Source: DSFT01 sp032249175
Lineage (GTDB): Bacteria > Hydrothermota > Hydrothermia > LBFQ01 > DSFT01
DNA: 9,531 nucleotides
Assembly (NCBI GenBank): GCA_032249175.1
Contig: JAVVGK010000056.1
Coordinates: forward strand, 1-9,531
Reading direction: 5' to 3'
The notes beneath the pieces were generated by a model, which had not been told where the DNA came from, searched no databases, and worked only from the letters and a program-made list of their open reading frames with translations. Of this stretch, positions 1 to 7,276 are shown piece by piece. Within the stretch, counting starts at the first letter, position 1; each line of letters starts with the position of its first letter. Position numbers and translations under genes: made by a program.

Positions 1-60
1 TTGGATGTAGAAACGAACTTCAAAAAGGAGAAATTTAAATTCCTTTATATTTCAGAATAG
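1..60 (+). CDS. C-terminal end of an unidentified protein (partial)
   Basis: Frame 1 is open from the window edge to a TAG at 58-60 and gives 19 residues ending in FKFLYISE. The stop lies one base from the stop codon of the minus-strand methyltransferase, matching the tight gene packing elsewhere in the window. That packing is the main reason to call it a real gene end. The residues alternate polar and hydrophobic but are too few to assign a family. A chance open frame of this length in AT-rich DNA is possible. Confidence 0.4.
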   Translation: MDVETNFKKEKFKFLYISE

Positions 61-61
61 C

Positions 62-805
62 TTACTTTATAGCGACAAATTGAACTCTATAATTTTTTTC
101 ATGTCCTTTTCTAAATGATAAATGCTCATAAATTTTAATTTCTTTAAAATTAATTTCTTTTAAAGCATTTTTTACATCTTCCAAACTAAAAGAAAATTCC
201 AATAATTCGCCATCATACTTTTTATAAATATCTTCATCAATTTTCTCAAAAATATAAATTTTTAAGAGACAAGAATTTGGGATAATGAATTTGCTTTTCC
301 AAATAACAATTAAATCTTTCAAATCATCAATTTTAAAATAATTATTCCAATAGTTAATGAAAACGAAAATTGTATTTAAATCAAATGTCCATAATCCACC
401 ATTTTTCAAAACTCTATAAACTTCATTAAAAACGACTTTTAAATCATCTAAATTCTCAACATTATTTAAACTATCAAATGTTGATAAAACAACATCAAAT
501 GAATGATCTTTAAAAGGCAACTTAAAAAATGTTCCATTTACTAAATTTTTAATATCTTTCCTTTTAGCTAATTTTAGCATATTAAAAGATAAATCTAATC
601 CAAAAATTTCATAATTCTTATTTTTCAAAAATTCAATAATGTTTCCTGTGCCACAAGCTAAATCTAAAATTTTATTTCCTCTTGAAAATTTTTTAATAAT
701 TTCATCAATATAAAAAGCCCATTCCTTATAATCCACTTCGTGCATCATAATATCGTAAAATTTTGCTATCTTATTGAAGAAATCCTTCACTTTTAAGTAT
801 TTCAT
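62..805 (-). CDS. class I SAM-dependent methyltransferase
   Basis: Predicted 247-aa soluble methyltransferase with a Rossmann fold. Visible motifs, numbered from the chosen start: motif I ILDLACGTGN at about 46-55, the acidic residue at the end of strand 2 in IFGLDLS at about 67-73, and a post-motif FDVVLSTFDSLNNV that resembles small-molecule or protein methyltransferases of the Methyltransf_25/11 type. The substrate cannot be read from the sequence. I chose the ATG at 805 because GAGGA lies 5 nt upstream (811-815). A GTG at 820 in the same frame would add five residues but has no better signal. The start lies inside the 3' end of ligA (overlap about 35 nt), so it is the second gene of a ligA operon and probably translationally coupled. 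It converges on the gene ending at 60 with a 1-bp gap. Confidence 0.88.
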   Translation of the reverse strand: MKYLKVKDFFNKIAKFYDIMMHEVDYKEWAFYIDEIIKKFSRGNKILDLACGTGNIIEFLKNKNYEIFGLDLSFNMLKLAKRKDIKNLVNGTFFKLPFKDHSFDVVLSTFDSLNNVENLDDLKVVFNEVYRVLKNGGLWTFDLNTIFVFINYWNNYFKIDDLKDLIVIWKSKFIIPNSCLLKIYIFEKIDEDIYKKYDGELLEFSFSLEDVKNALKEINFKEIKIYEHLSFRKGHEKNYRVQFVAIK

Positions 806-2765
806 AGAATTCCTCTTCACTAATGATTTTTATATTGTATTTTTTAGCTTTTTCTAATTTTGAGCCTGGATTTTTACCAAGAATAAGATAGTCAGTTTTA
901 CTACTTACATTATTTGAAACAATAGCACCTATACTTTCAAGAAATTTTATAACTTCATCTCTTGTGAATTTTGAAAGCTCGCCTGTTATTACAACCTTCT
1001 TATTATAAAAGAATTTTGATAATTTTTGTGGTTTTTCTTCTTGTGTAATTTTAATTCCACTTTTTAAAAGTTTCTCTATGATTCTTTTGTTGTTTTCATC
1101 CCTTAAAAACTTTATTACATTTGTTGCTATTTCGTGACCAATTCCACTTATTGAAATAAGCTCAGAATAAGAGCAATTTAAGAATTTATCAAGTGTTTTG
1201 AATTTATTAGCAAGAGCTTTGGCATTTGCTTTTCCAATTGAAGGAATACCAAGCATCATGATGAATTTTTCAAGTGTCATACTTTCTTTAACTTTTTGAA
1301 TTTCATTATACAATTTTTTGCTTGATATTTCAGCAAAATTAGGAAGTTTCATGAAATCAGAGACTGTTAAATAAAATAAATCCGCCGGATCTTTTACTAA
1401 ATTAAGTTTAACAAGATTATTAGAAGTAGCTTCACCAAGTCCTTCAATTTCAAGAACTTCTCCAATATATTGAATATGACTTGAAAGCTTGGCAGGACAG
1501 GATAAATTTATACACTTATAATAAGCGCCATCCTTTATAACTTCACCATTACAAGAAGGACAATTTTTAGGTTCAGAAATAATTTTTTCTTCACCTGTTC
1601 TCCTCTCTTTAATAACACTTGTAATTTCTGGTATAACTTCACCAGCCCTTCTAACATAAACCCAATCACCAATTCTAATATCAAGTTTTCTAATTATATC
1701 AAAATTATGTAAAGAAACCCTTGAAACAACAACACCAGAAATTTCAACAGGTTCTAATATAGCAACAGGTGTAATAATTCCCATTCTTCCAACTTGAAAA
1801 ACAACATTTATAATTCTTGTAGTTTTCTCAATAGCTTGAAACTTTCCTGCTAATGCCCATCTTGGTGCTCTTATTGTCCAACCAAGCTCCCTTTGAATAT
1901 AAAATTCATTTACCTTTATTACAATACCATCTAATTCAAAAGGAAATTTATCTCTATTTTTAAACATTTCTCTATAAAATTCAACAACTTCATCTATATT
2001 GTGGCATAATTTTATAGGCTCAGAAACCTTAAAACCCAAATCCTTCAATAATTTTAAAACATCAAATTGATTATCAATTTCCAATCCTTCAAAATATCCA
2101 ATTCCCCAAGCAATAAATGTTAATTTTCTTTTAGCAGTTATATTTGGGTCTAATTGCCTTAATGAGCCAGCAGCAGCATTTCTTGGATTAGCAAAAGTCC
2201 TCTCGTTGTTTTTTAAAAGTTCCTCATTTAATTTTTTGAAATCTTCCTTTGAAATTAGAACTTCACCTCTAACATCAATTCTCTTAATATCTTTTAGGAT
2301 TTTCAAAGGTATTGTTTTTATTGTTTTGGCATTATTAGTAACATCTTCACCCTTTAAACCATCTCCTCTTGTAATAGCGAATTTTAAAATTGAATTTTCA
2401 TAAACTAATTCAAGTGAAGTTCCATCAAATTTTGGCTCTACTACAAATGTGGCATTAGGATAATCTTTCTTTATTTTTTTAATCCATTCTGAAATTTCCT
2501 CTTCACTTTCTGCATTGTCAAGAGATAACATTCTTTCTTTATGCTCAATTTCTTTGAATTCCTTTGAAGGCTTAAAGCCAACCCTTTGACTTGGGGAATC
2601 AGGTCTTATTATTTGAGGATATTTCTTTTCAATTTCAAAAAGCTCTTTTTTAAGCTCATCATATTCAGCATCTGATATTATAGGATTGTCTAAAACATAA
2701 TAATAGTAATCGCATTTATTTAAAAAATCCACAAGCTCATTATACCTTTTTACGATTTCTTCCAT
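771..2765 (-). CDS. ligA: NAD-dependent DNA ligase LigA
   Basis: A 664-aa bacterial DNA ligase that seals nicks during replication and repair using NAD+. Full family length, with domains in the usual order: Ia domain with YYYVLDNPIISDAEYD at 21-36; adenylation domain with catalytic Lys112 in EPKFDG, then RGDG at 133-136 and ELDGIVIKVN at 277-286; OB fold; four-cysteine zinc finger (Cys402, 405, 418, 423); helix-hairpin-helix repeats at about 430-560; and a C-terminal BRCT domain at about 585-664. The start codon has no Shine-Dalgarno sequence. On the minus strand, TAAAAT ends 9 nt before the ATG, so a leaderless transcript is likely. It is divergent from the sigma gene across only 19 bp and overlaps the methyltransferase gene at its 3' end. 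Confidence 0.98.
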   Translation of the reverse strand: MEEIVKRYNELVDFLNKCDYYYYVLDNPIISDAEYDELKKELFEIEKKYPQIIRPDSPSQRVGFKPSKEFKEIEHKERMLSLDNAESEEEISEWIKKIKKDYPNATFVVEPKFDGTSLELVYENSILKFAITRGDGLKGEDVTNNAKTIKTIPLKILKDIKRIDVRGEVLISKEDFKKLNEELLKNNERTFANPRNAAAGSLRQLDPNITAKRKLTFIAWGIGYFEGLEIDNQFDVLKLLKDLGFKVSEPIKLCHNIDEVVEFYREMFKNRDKFPFELDGIVIKVNEFYIQRELGWTIRAPRWALAGKFQAIEKTTRIINVVFQVGRMGIITPVAILEPVEISGVVVSRVSLHNFDIIRKLDIRIGDWVYVRRAGEVIPEITSVIKERRTGEEKIISEPKNCPSCNGEVIKDGAYYKCINLSCPAKLSSHIQYIGEVLEIEGLGEATSNNLVKLNLVKDPADLFYLTVSDFMKLPNFAEISSKKLYNEIQKVKESMTLEKFIMMLGIPSIGKANAKALANKFKTLDKFLNCSYSELISISGIGHEIATNVIKFLRDENNKRIIEKLLKSGIKITQEEKPQKLSKFFYNKKVVITGELSKFTRDEVIKFLESIGAIVSNNVSSKTDYLILGKNPGSKLEKAKKYNIKIISEEEFYEILKSEGFLQ

Positions 2766-2784
2766 AGGTTTAAAATTTTAAACT
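2766..2784. promoter_or_regulatory. palindromic bidirectional promoter between ligA and the sigma gene
   Basis: The whole intergenic space between two divergent start codons is 19 bp. It contains the perfect palindrome GTTTAAAATTTTAAAC (2768-2783). Read either way it supplies TAAAAT ending 8 nt (sigma) or 9 nt (ligA) before the start codon, the position expected of a -10 box for leaderless mRNA. There is no room for a Shine-Dalgarno sequence on either side. Any -35 contacts would fall inside the opposite gene. RNA polymerase could hardly occupy both orientations at once, so the two genes probably compete for this site. An alternative is a palindromic operator, since the two readings cannot be separated by sequence alone. 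Confidence 0.7.
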
Positions 2785-3546
2785 ATGTCAGAAAGGCAGT
2801 TAATAAAACTTGCTAAAAAAGGTGATAAATTAGCAATAGAAAAATTAATAAATGCTCATTATGGTTTTATATATAAATGTGCTTTAAAGTATTCAAATTA
2901 TGGTATTCCTATTGAAGATTTAGTAAGTGAGGGTATTCTTGCTTTAATTCAGGCAATAAAAAAATTTGATTTAAGAAAAAAAGTAAAATTATTAACATTT
3001 GCTGCTTATTATATTGAAAATGCTATGAGAAAAATTACAATTGAGCAATCCCATGCTGTTAGAATTACCTTAGATTACAAGGAGAAAATTGATAAAATTT
3101 TTAAAATAATTGAAGAATTTAAATTAGAAAATAAAAGAGAGCCTACAATTGAAGAAATTGCTAAAATTTTAAATATAAGACCTGAAAGTGTTAGAAAGGC
3201 ATTAAATGAATACAAAGGTGAATTTTCATTTGATGAGGAGAATGAAGAGGATGAAAGACCAACAGAAGAAACATTTGAGGATCCTAAGCAATCAAAATTA
3301 AATCAAATAGTTGAAAATGAATTAAATTTTGAAAATGTTCTTAATTTAATGAAAAGAATTTTGAATGAAAGGGAATTTAAAATTATAACTGAATACTACG
3401 GAATACTTGGTGAGAAAAAAACATTTGAAGATTTAGCGAAAGAATTAAATTTATCAAAAGAAAGAGTTAGACAAATTAAAGAGAAAGCAATTAGAAGATT
3501 AAGGTTTATATATGGTGATATATTTAAGGAGCTTTTCCATGATTAA
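2785..3546 (+). CDS. sigma-70 family RNA polymerase sigma factor (RpoD lineage, alternative type)
   Basis: A 253-aa sigma factor that directs RNA polymerase to promoters. Region 2 spans about 1-97 (core-binding stretch DLVSEGILALIQAIKKFD at 45-62, -10 reading stretch TFAAYYIENAMR at 71-82). Region 3 follows with PTIEEIAKILNIRPESVRKAL at 120-140. Region 4 ends in a helix-turn-helix, TFEDLAKELNLSKERVRQIK at 213-232. It lacks region 1.1 and is much shorter than primary SigA. In region 2.3/2.4 the Trp-Trp pair of SigA is Tyr75-Tyr76, and the -12-reading Gln and Thr correspond to Asn79 and Arg82. This suggests an alternative factor with altered -10 preference, although a minimal primary factor cannot be excluded. 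The start is leaderless (see the 19-bp promoter). Its 3' end overlaps the ABC ATPase gene. Confidence 0.93.
   Translation: MSERQLIKLAKKGDKLAIEKLINAHYGFIYKCALKYSNYGIPIEDLVSEGILALIQAIKKFDLRKKVKLLTFAAYYIENAMRKITIEQSHAVRITLDYKEKIDKIFKIIEEFKLENKREPTIEEIAKILNIRPESVRKALNEYKGEFSFDEENEEDERPTEETFEDPKQSKLNQIVENELNFENVLNLMKRILNEREFKIITEYYGILGEKKTFEDLAKELNLSKERVRQIKEKAIRRLRFIYGDIFKELFHD
3526..3531 (+). promoter_or_regulatory. Shine-Dalgarno site for the ABC ATPase gene
   Basis: AAGGAG lies 7 nt before the ATG at 3539, inside the end of the sigma gene. It decides the start at 3539 over an upstream in-frame GTG at 3512. It contrasts with the leaderless first genes of this window. Confidence 0.8.
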
Positions 3547-4276
3547 AATTATAAATCTTCATAAATCTTTTGGTAATTTTAAGGTTCTTAAAGGTATAAA
3601 TTTAGAAGTAAAAACAGGAGAAAGTATTACAATAATGGGCAGGAGTGGAACAGGTAAAAGTGTTCTTGTAAAGCATATTGTAGGTATTTTAAAGCCTGAT
3701 GAAGGTGAGGTTTGGGTTGATGATATAAGGGTAGATAAAGCAAATAGTAAATCACTTATGAAATTGAGAAGAAATTTCGGTTATGTGTTTCAAATGGGTG
3801 CATTATTTGATTTTTATAATGTTTATCAAAACTTGGCATTTGTTTTAATAGAAAATGGAATAAGAAATAATGATTATATTAGAAATAGAGTAGTAGAAGT
3901 ATTAAAAATGGTTGATTTAGATGAAAGGGTTTTGAAATTGTATCCATCTGAATTATCAGGTGGAATGAGAAAGAGAGTATCAATAGCAAGAGCAATTATT
4001 CACAATCCAAAATATATTATTTATGATGAGCCAACAACAGGACTTGACCCAATTACATCTGACTTAATAAATGACTTAATTATTAAGCTTAATAGTGAGC
4101 TTAAAACTACAACAATTTCAATAACTCATGATTTAAGAAGTGCTATAAAAATTTCAAATAGAATTATTTTATTAAAAGATGGTTATAAAATTTTTGATGG
4201 AGATATTAAATCCGCTTTAAATAGTGATAATGAAGAAATGAAAAAATTTAGAGATTACTATGGAGCTTATATCTAA
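3539..4276 (+). CDS. ABC transporter ATP-binding protein, MlaF-like
   Basis: A 245-aa cytoplasmic ABC ATPase. Walker A GRSGTGKS at 34-41, Q-loop VFQMGALFD (Gln85), signature LSGGM at 139-143, Walker B YIIYDEP at 159-165 and H-loop His197 are all present, so it should be active. The features FQMGALFD, LSGGMRKRVSIARAI and TTGLDPIT match the MlaF/Ttg2A branch, which powers phospholipid transport between inner and outer membranes with MlaE permease and MlaD. No permease or MCE-domain gene is in this window, so its partners must be encoded elsewhere. The ATG overlaps the sigma stop as ATGATTAA, so the two genes form a coupled pair. Its stop overlaps the stop of the convergent CBS gene. The MlaF-like assignment is by motif resemblance only. 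Confidence 0.92.
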   Translation: MIKIINLHKSFGNFKVLKGINLEVKTGESITIMGRSGTGKSVLVKHIVGILKPDEGEVWVDDIRVDKANSKSLMKLRRNFGYVFQMGALFDFYNVYQNLAFVLIENGIRNNDYIRNRVVEVLKMVDLDERVLKLYPSELSGGMRKRVSIARAIIHNPKYIIYDEPTTGLDPITSDLINDLIIKLNSELKTTTISITHDLRSAIKISNRIILLKDGYKIFDGDIKSALNSDNEEMKKFRDYYGAYI

Positions 4277-5115
4277 ATAATCCCTCTCCAAATATCTTCA
4301 AGTGTAATAATACCGCTTTGTGTAAAAATAACACTTACCTTTTTTCTTTTCATTTCCTTAATAACATCTTCAACTTTTGAATTATCATTTACAAAAACAG
4401 GCTTATTAATCAAATCAAAAGTTTCCATTTCTTCAATTTTTAAAATTTGCTTTTTATGAATGTATCCCAAAATTTTTTCACCATCTTTAACAATAACAAT
4501 ATCACTTTTAAAATTCTTTCTATTTTCAAGCTCGCTTAAAGAAACAACATCAAATTCTTCAAATTTTCTTACAAAATTCTTAACTTCCATTTCCAAATAA
4601 TCAAAAATTTTTCTTACAATTTCCTTTTCAAATTTATTTAAAATTTGTTTCCTTTCAAGCTCATCTAAATATAATTTAATAATCTCTTCGGGTTTCTTAG
4701 GGGAGAAAAATTTAAGAATTAAGTTTATAGGCAGAATTAAATAATAAGTGAATATAATTTGCCATTTAAAAATTCTTAAAATAATTGAAGGATTTAATCT
4801 TGATATAATTCTTGGAGCAAATTCAGAAAATAAAACAAAAGTAATCGTAGAAAAAATTCCACCAATCGTTATTGCTAAATTTTCATTAAAAAAGTTTCTA
4901 AAAAACTTAAAACTTAATATCGCATAAACAATAGACAAAACATTTACACCAAATAAAATTGTAAATAAAATACCTATTGGATTTTCTATAAATTCTTTCC
5001 TGTTTGTTGATTTAAAAATTATTGGATATGAAACTGAAAGATAAGCAATTTCAAAAGCTATAAAACTAAAACCCAAAAATAAAATCACAAATGCTGATAA
5101 GATATAAAACATCAT
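4273..5115 (-). CDS. CNNM/HlyC-CorC-type membrane protein with CBS domains, short form
   Basis: A 280-aa protein. The N-terminal half is membrane-embedded, with hydrophobic segments at about 2-25, 46-68, 77-98 and 114-138. It includes LFSEFAPRII at about 95-104, comparable to the conserved E-x-x-P-K stretch of DUF21/CNNM transporters. The C-terminal half (about 185-280) resembles a CBS pair and ends in GIITLEDIWRGII, the usual end of the second CBS domain. The CorC_HlyC domain that normally follows is absent, so the protein is short for the family. The family is linked to Mg2+ or Co2+ export, but the substrate here is not readable. The start overlaps the rsmH stop as ATGA, which indicates translational coupling, and no Shine-Dalgarno is visible. 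A second ATG directly follows the first. It is convergent and overlapping with the ABC ATPase gene. Confidence 0.8.
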   Translation of the reverse strand: MMFYILSAFVILFLGFSFIAFEIAYLSVSYPIIFKSTNRKEFIENPIGILFTILFGVNVLSIVYAILSFKFFRNFFNENLAITIGGIFSTITFVLFSEFAPRIISRLNPSIILRIFKWQIIFTYYLILPINLILKFFSPKKPEEIIKLYLDELERKQILNKFEKEIVRKIFDYLEMEVKNFVRKFEEFDVVSLSELENRKNFKSDIVIVKDGEKILGYIHKKQILKIEEMETFDLINKPVFVNDNSKVEDVIKEMKRKKVSVIFTQSGIITLEDIWRGII

Positions 5116-5960
5116 TTCTTAATTAAAATTCTTAATTTAGCACTTCTTGCTCTTGGATTTATTAGAATTTCTTCATTTGAAGGTCTTAATGGTTTTTTCA
5201 AAAGTGGGATAAATAAAGGAGATTTATAAAAGCTTTTTATAACTCTATCTTCAATTGAATGATAGGACAAAACCGCTATTTTCCCACCAACTTTTAAACA
5301 CTTATAAGCACTTAAAATACCTCTTTTTATATTTTCAATCTCATCATTTACATAAATTCTAAATGCCTGAAATACCTTTTTTAAAGTTTTGTCAAGTTTG
5401 TTTTTTGGTGTGATTTTTTTTATGATATTTACAAGGTCTTTTGTTGTTTTAATTGATTTTCTTTCTAAAATAGCTTTTGAAATTTTATAGGCATTTTTAA
5501 TATCACCATAGTTTCTAAGAATTCTTTCAATTTCTTTTTGAGTTAAATTTTCAAGTAATTGATATAAAGGCTTGTTTTCTTTTTGACTAAATCGCATATC
5601 AAGAATTTCATTTCTTTTATAACTAAAACCCAATCCTGATCTTTCTATAAGAAATGAGGACAAACCCAAGTCAAAAATAACAATATCAACTTTATTTAAA
5701 AGTCCAAGTTTTTCAATAATTTCAACCATATTTTCATAACCAACATTATAAATTAAAATTCTTGGATAATTTTTAAACATTTCTTTAACAATTTCATAAG
5801 TCATTTCATTTTTTTCAAATCCAATAATAATTCCATTTTTTACTATCTCATAAAATGCTTTTGAATGACCACCAAAACCAAATGTTGCATCTATAATTAT
5901 ACTATTTTCATTAGGCTCTGTTAGTTTTATAATTTCATTAACCATAACGGGCTTATGCAT
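5112..5960 (-). CDS. rsmH: 16S rRNA (cytosine-N4)-methyltransferase RsmH (MraW)
   Basis: A 282-aa SAM-dependent enzyme that methylates N4 of a conserved cytosine (C1402 in E. coli numbering) in the ribosomal decoding centre. Family motifs are clear: HKPVM at 2-6, SAM-binding DATFGFGGHS at 24-33, DLGLSS at 97-102 with LDMRF at 120-124, FQAFRIYVNDEIENI at 197-211, LSYHSIEDR at 231-239, and NPRARSAKLR near the C-terminus. The usual acidic residue after strand 2 is Glu49 (GFEKN) where most homologues have Asp. In many bacteria this gene starts the dcw cell-division cluster; here it sits between ruvB and a CBS protein instead. It follows the ruvB stop by 2 nt with no Shine-Dalgarno, and its stop overlaps the next start (ATGA). 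Confidence 0.97.
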   Translation of the reverse strand: MHKPVMVNEIIKLTEPNENSIIIDATFGFGGHSKAFYEIVKNGIIIGFEKNEMTYEIVKEMFKNYPRILIYNVGYENMVEIIEKLGLLNKVDIVIFDLGLSSFLIERSGLGFSYKRNEILDMRFSQKENKPLYQLLENLTQKEIERILRNYGDIKNAYKISKAILERKSIKTTKDLVNIIKKITPKNKLDKTLKKVFQAFRIYVNDEIENIKRGILSAYKCLKVGGKIAVLSYHSIEDRVIKSFYKSPLFIPLLKKPLRPSNEEILINPRARSAKLRILIKK

Positions 5961-5962
5961 AT

Positions 5963-6964
5963 TTAAATTAACTTTTCTATTTTATATCCTAAATGCTCAT
6001 AAGCAAGTTTTGTTGCCAATCTTCCTCTACTTGTTCTTTCAAGAAAACCTATCCTAATAAGATAAGGCTCATATATTTCTTCAATTGTTCCAACATCTTC
6101 ATTTATTGCTAAACTAATTGTCTTTATACCAACAGGACCTCCCCTAAACTTTTCTATAATAACTTTTAAAATTTTCTTATCAACTTCATCAAGACCAAAT
6201 TTATCAACACCAATAGATTCAAGAGCATAAATTGTTATATCCAAGTTTATAATACTATTGTTTTTAACATCAGCAAAATCTCTAACTCTTCTTAATAATC
6301 TATTTGCTATTCTTGGTGTTCCTCTACTTCTTCTTGCTATTTCAAAAGCACTATTCTCATCAATTTTTAAATTTAAAATTTTAGCAGACCTCTTTACAAT
6401 TTTAAAAATTTCTTCAATTGAATAATAATCAAGATGTAAAAGAATTCCAAACCTACCAATTAAAGGTTGAGAAATTAAACCCATTCTTGTAGTAGCACCT
6501 ATTAATGTAAATTTAGGTAAGTTTATTCTGAATGTTCTTGCTGATGGTCCTTTATCCAAAATTACATCAATAGCAAAATCTTCCATAGCAGAATAAAGAT
6601 ATTCTTCAACAATTCTTGGTATTCTATGAATTTCATCTATAAATAATATATCTCCTTCTTTTAATGAAGTTAAAATTCCAACTAAATCAGCAGGCTTTTC
6701 AAGAACAGGACCTGATGTTGTTTTTATATCTACATTAAGCTCCTTAGCTATTAAATGGGCAAGTGTAGTTTTTCCAAGTCCAGGAGGACCTGATAGTAAT
6801 ACATGCTCTAAAACATCCTTTCTTTTCTTTACAGCTTTTATAAAAATTTCAAGATTTTCTTTAATTTTTTCTTGTCCAATAAACTCTGAAAGTCTTTTAG
6901 GTCTTAATGAGTTTTCAAATTCTAATTCAGAAGGTGATAAGTTCTCATCTAAAACTTGGGACAT
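5963..6964 (-). CDS. ruvB: Holliday junction branch migration helicase RuvB
   Basis: A 333-aa AAA+ motor that, with RuvA, drives branch migration of Holliday junctions during recombinational repair. Full family length. Visible: LRPKRLSEFIGQ at 20-31, Walker A GPPGLGKTT at 59-67, Walker B LFIDEIHR at 107-113 with RuvB-type spacing, sensor 1 GATTR at 156-160, arginine finger region PLIGRFG (Arg171), sensor 2 RGTPRIANRLLRRVRDFA at about 214-231, and a C-terminal winged helix with GGPVGIKTIS and a final TSRGRLAT stretch. ruvA and ruvC are not in the window. The start overlaps the 3' end of the 89-aa gene by 20 nt. On the minus strand TAAACT (6971-6976) ends 6 nt before the ATG, so ruvB may also have its own leaderless transcript. 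Confidence 0.98.
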   Translation of the reverse strand: MSQVLDENLSPSELEFENSLRPKRLSEFIGQEKIKENLEIFIKAVKKRKDVLEHVLLSGPPGLGKTTLAHLIAKELNVDIKTTSGPVLEKPADLVGILTSLKEGDILFIDEIHRIPRIVEEYLYSAMEDFAIDVILDKGPSARTFRINLPKFTLIGATTRMGLISQPLIGRFGILLHLDYYSIEEIFKIVKRSAKILNLKIDENSAFEIARRSRGTPRIANRLLRRVRDFADVKNNSIINLDITIYALESIGVDKFGLDEVDKKILKVIIEKFRGGPVGIKTISLAINEDVGTIEEIYEPYLIRIGFLERTSRGRLATKLAYEHLGYKIEKLI

Positions 6965-7214
6965 AGTTATAGTTTAAAGGAAAGCTTCCAATAATCTGAA
7001 TTGAAAAACCATTTTTATTGTACTTAAAATCAAAATTCATATAATTTTGGCTTACATTTTGATATTTGATATAGGAAAATCCAACATTCAAAGTCCAATT
7101 TGGTTTATTTATGAAGTTATAATTTGTCCAATATCCATAAGCTCCTGAGCTACTCACAAAGCTTGAAAATCCCAAAGGTTTATTAAAAAGCAAAGTTAAA
7201 AGAATGTTAAGCAT
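6945..7214 (-). CDS. short secreted, beta-strand-rich protein, possible outer-membrane protein fragment
   Basis: An 89-aa product. The N-terminus MLNILLTLLF is hydrophobic, followed by KPLGFSSFVSSSGAYGYW, and the rest alternates aromatic/hydrophobic and polar residues (for example WTLNVGFSYIKY and GFSIQIIGSF), as in beta-barrel outer-membrane proteins. A true barrel of this kind would be several times longer, so this may be the remaining N-terminal part of such a protein, cut short where it meets ruvB. The signal peptide lacks the usual positive charge at its start. A TTTAAAAT box ending 7 nt before the ATG, as for other genes in the window, supports translation from 7214. The function is unknown and a degraded fragment cannot be excluded. 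Confidence 0.55.
   Translation of the reverse strand: MLNILLTLLFNKPLGFSSFVSSSGAYGYWTNYNFINKPNWTLNVGFSYIKYQNVSQNYMNFDFKYNKNGFSIQIIGSFPLNYNYVPSFR
6965..6978 (-). promoter_or_regulatory. possible leaderless promoter of ruvB
   Basis: On the minus strand CTTTAAACTATAACT runs into the ruvB ATG, with TAAACT 6 nt before the start. It lies inside the coding region of the 89-aa gene. It differs by one base from the TAAAAT used by other first genes here. No Shine-Dalgarno is present. Confidence 0.45.
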
Positions 7215-7229
7215 ACTATAAATTTTAAA
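7215..7229 (-). promoter_or_regulatory. leaderless promoter of the 89-aa gene (and the ruvB cluster)
   Basis: On the minus strand CTTTAAAATTTATAGT leads directly into the ATG at 7214. TAAAAT is at 7222-7227, 7 nt from the start, and no Shine-Dalgarno is present. It probably starts transcription of the whole ruvB-rsmH-CBS cluster. Confidence 0.55.
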
Positions 7230-7243
7230 GGATGAAAAAATGC

Positions 7244-7251
7244 TATAAAAT
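7244..7251 (+). promoter_or_regulatory. -10-like element of the 257-aa gene
   Basis: TATAAAAT lies 25 nt before the ATG at 7277. That places a start of transcription around 7258 and leaves a short leader carrying the Shine-Dalgarno sequence. Assigned by position only. Confidence 0.4.
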
Positions 7252-7263
7252 TTTCAAAATAAT

Positions 7264-7270
7264 GGAGGTG
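7264..7270 (+). promoter_or_regulatory. strong Shine-Dalgarno site of the 257-aa gene
   Basis: GGAGGTG lies 6 nt before the ATG at 7277. It fixes the start there rather than at the upstream in-frame ATGs at 7232 and 7262. No other gene that begins a transcription unit in this window has such a site. Confidence 0.85.
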
Positions 7271-7276
7271 AAAACT

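Noticed and set aside
2206..2403. Plus-strand open frame of 65 codons within ligA.
   Set aside because: It lies entirely antisense to a conserved part of ligA and has the composition of a shadow frame.
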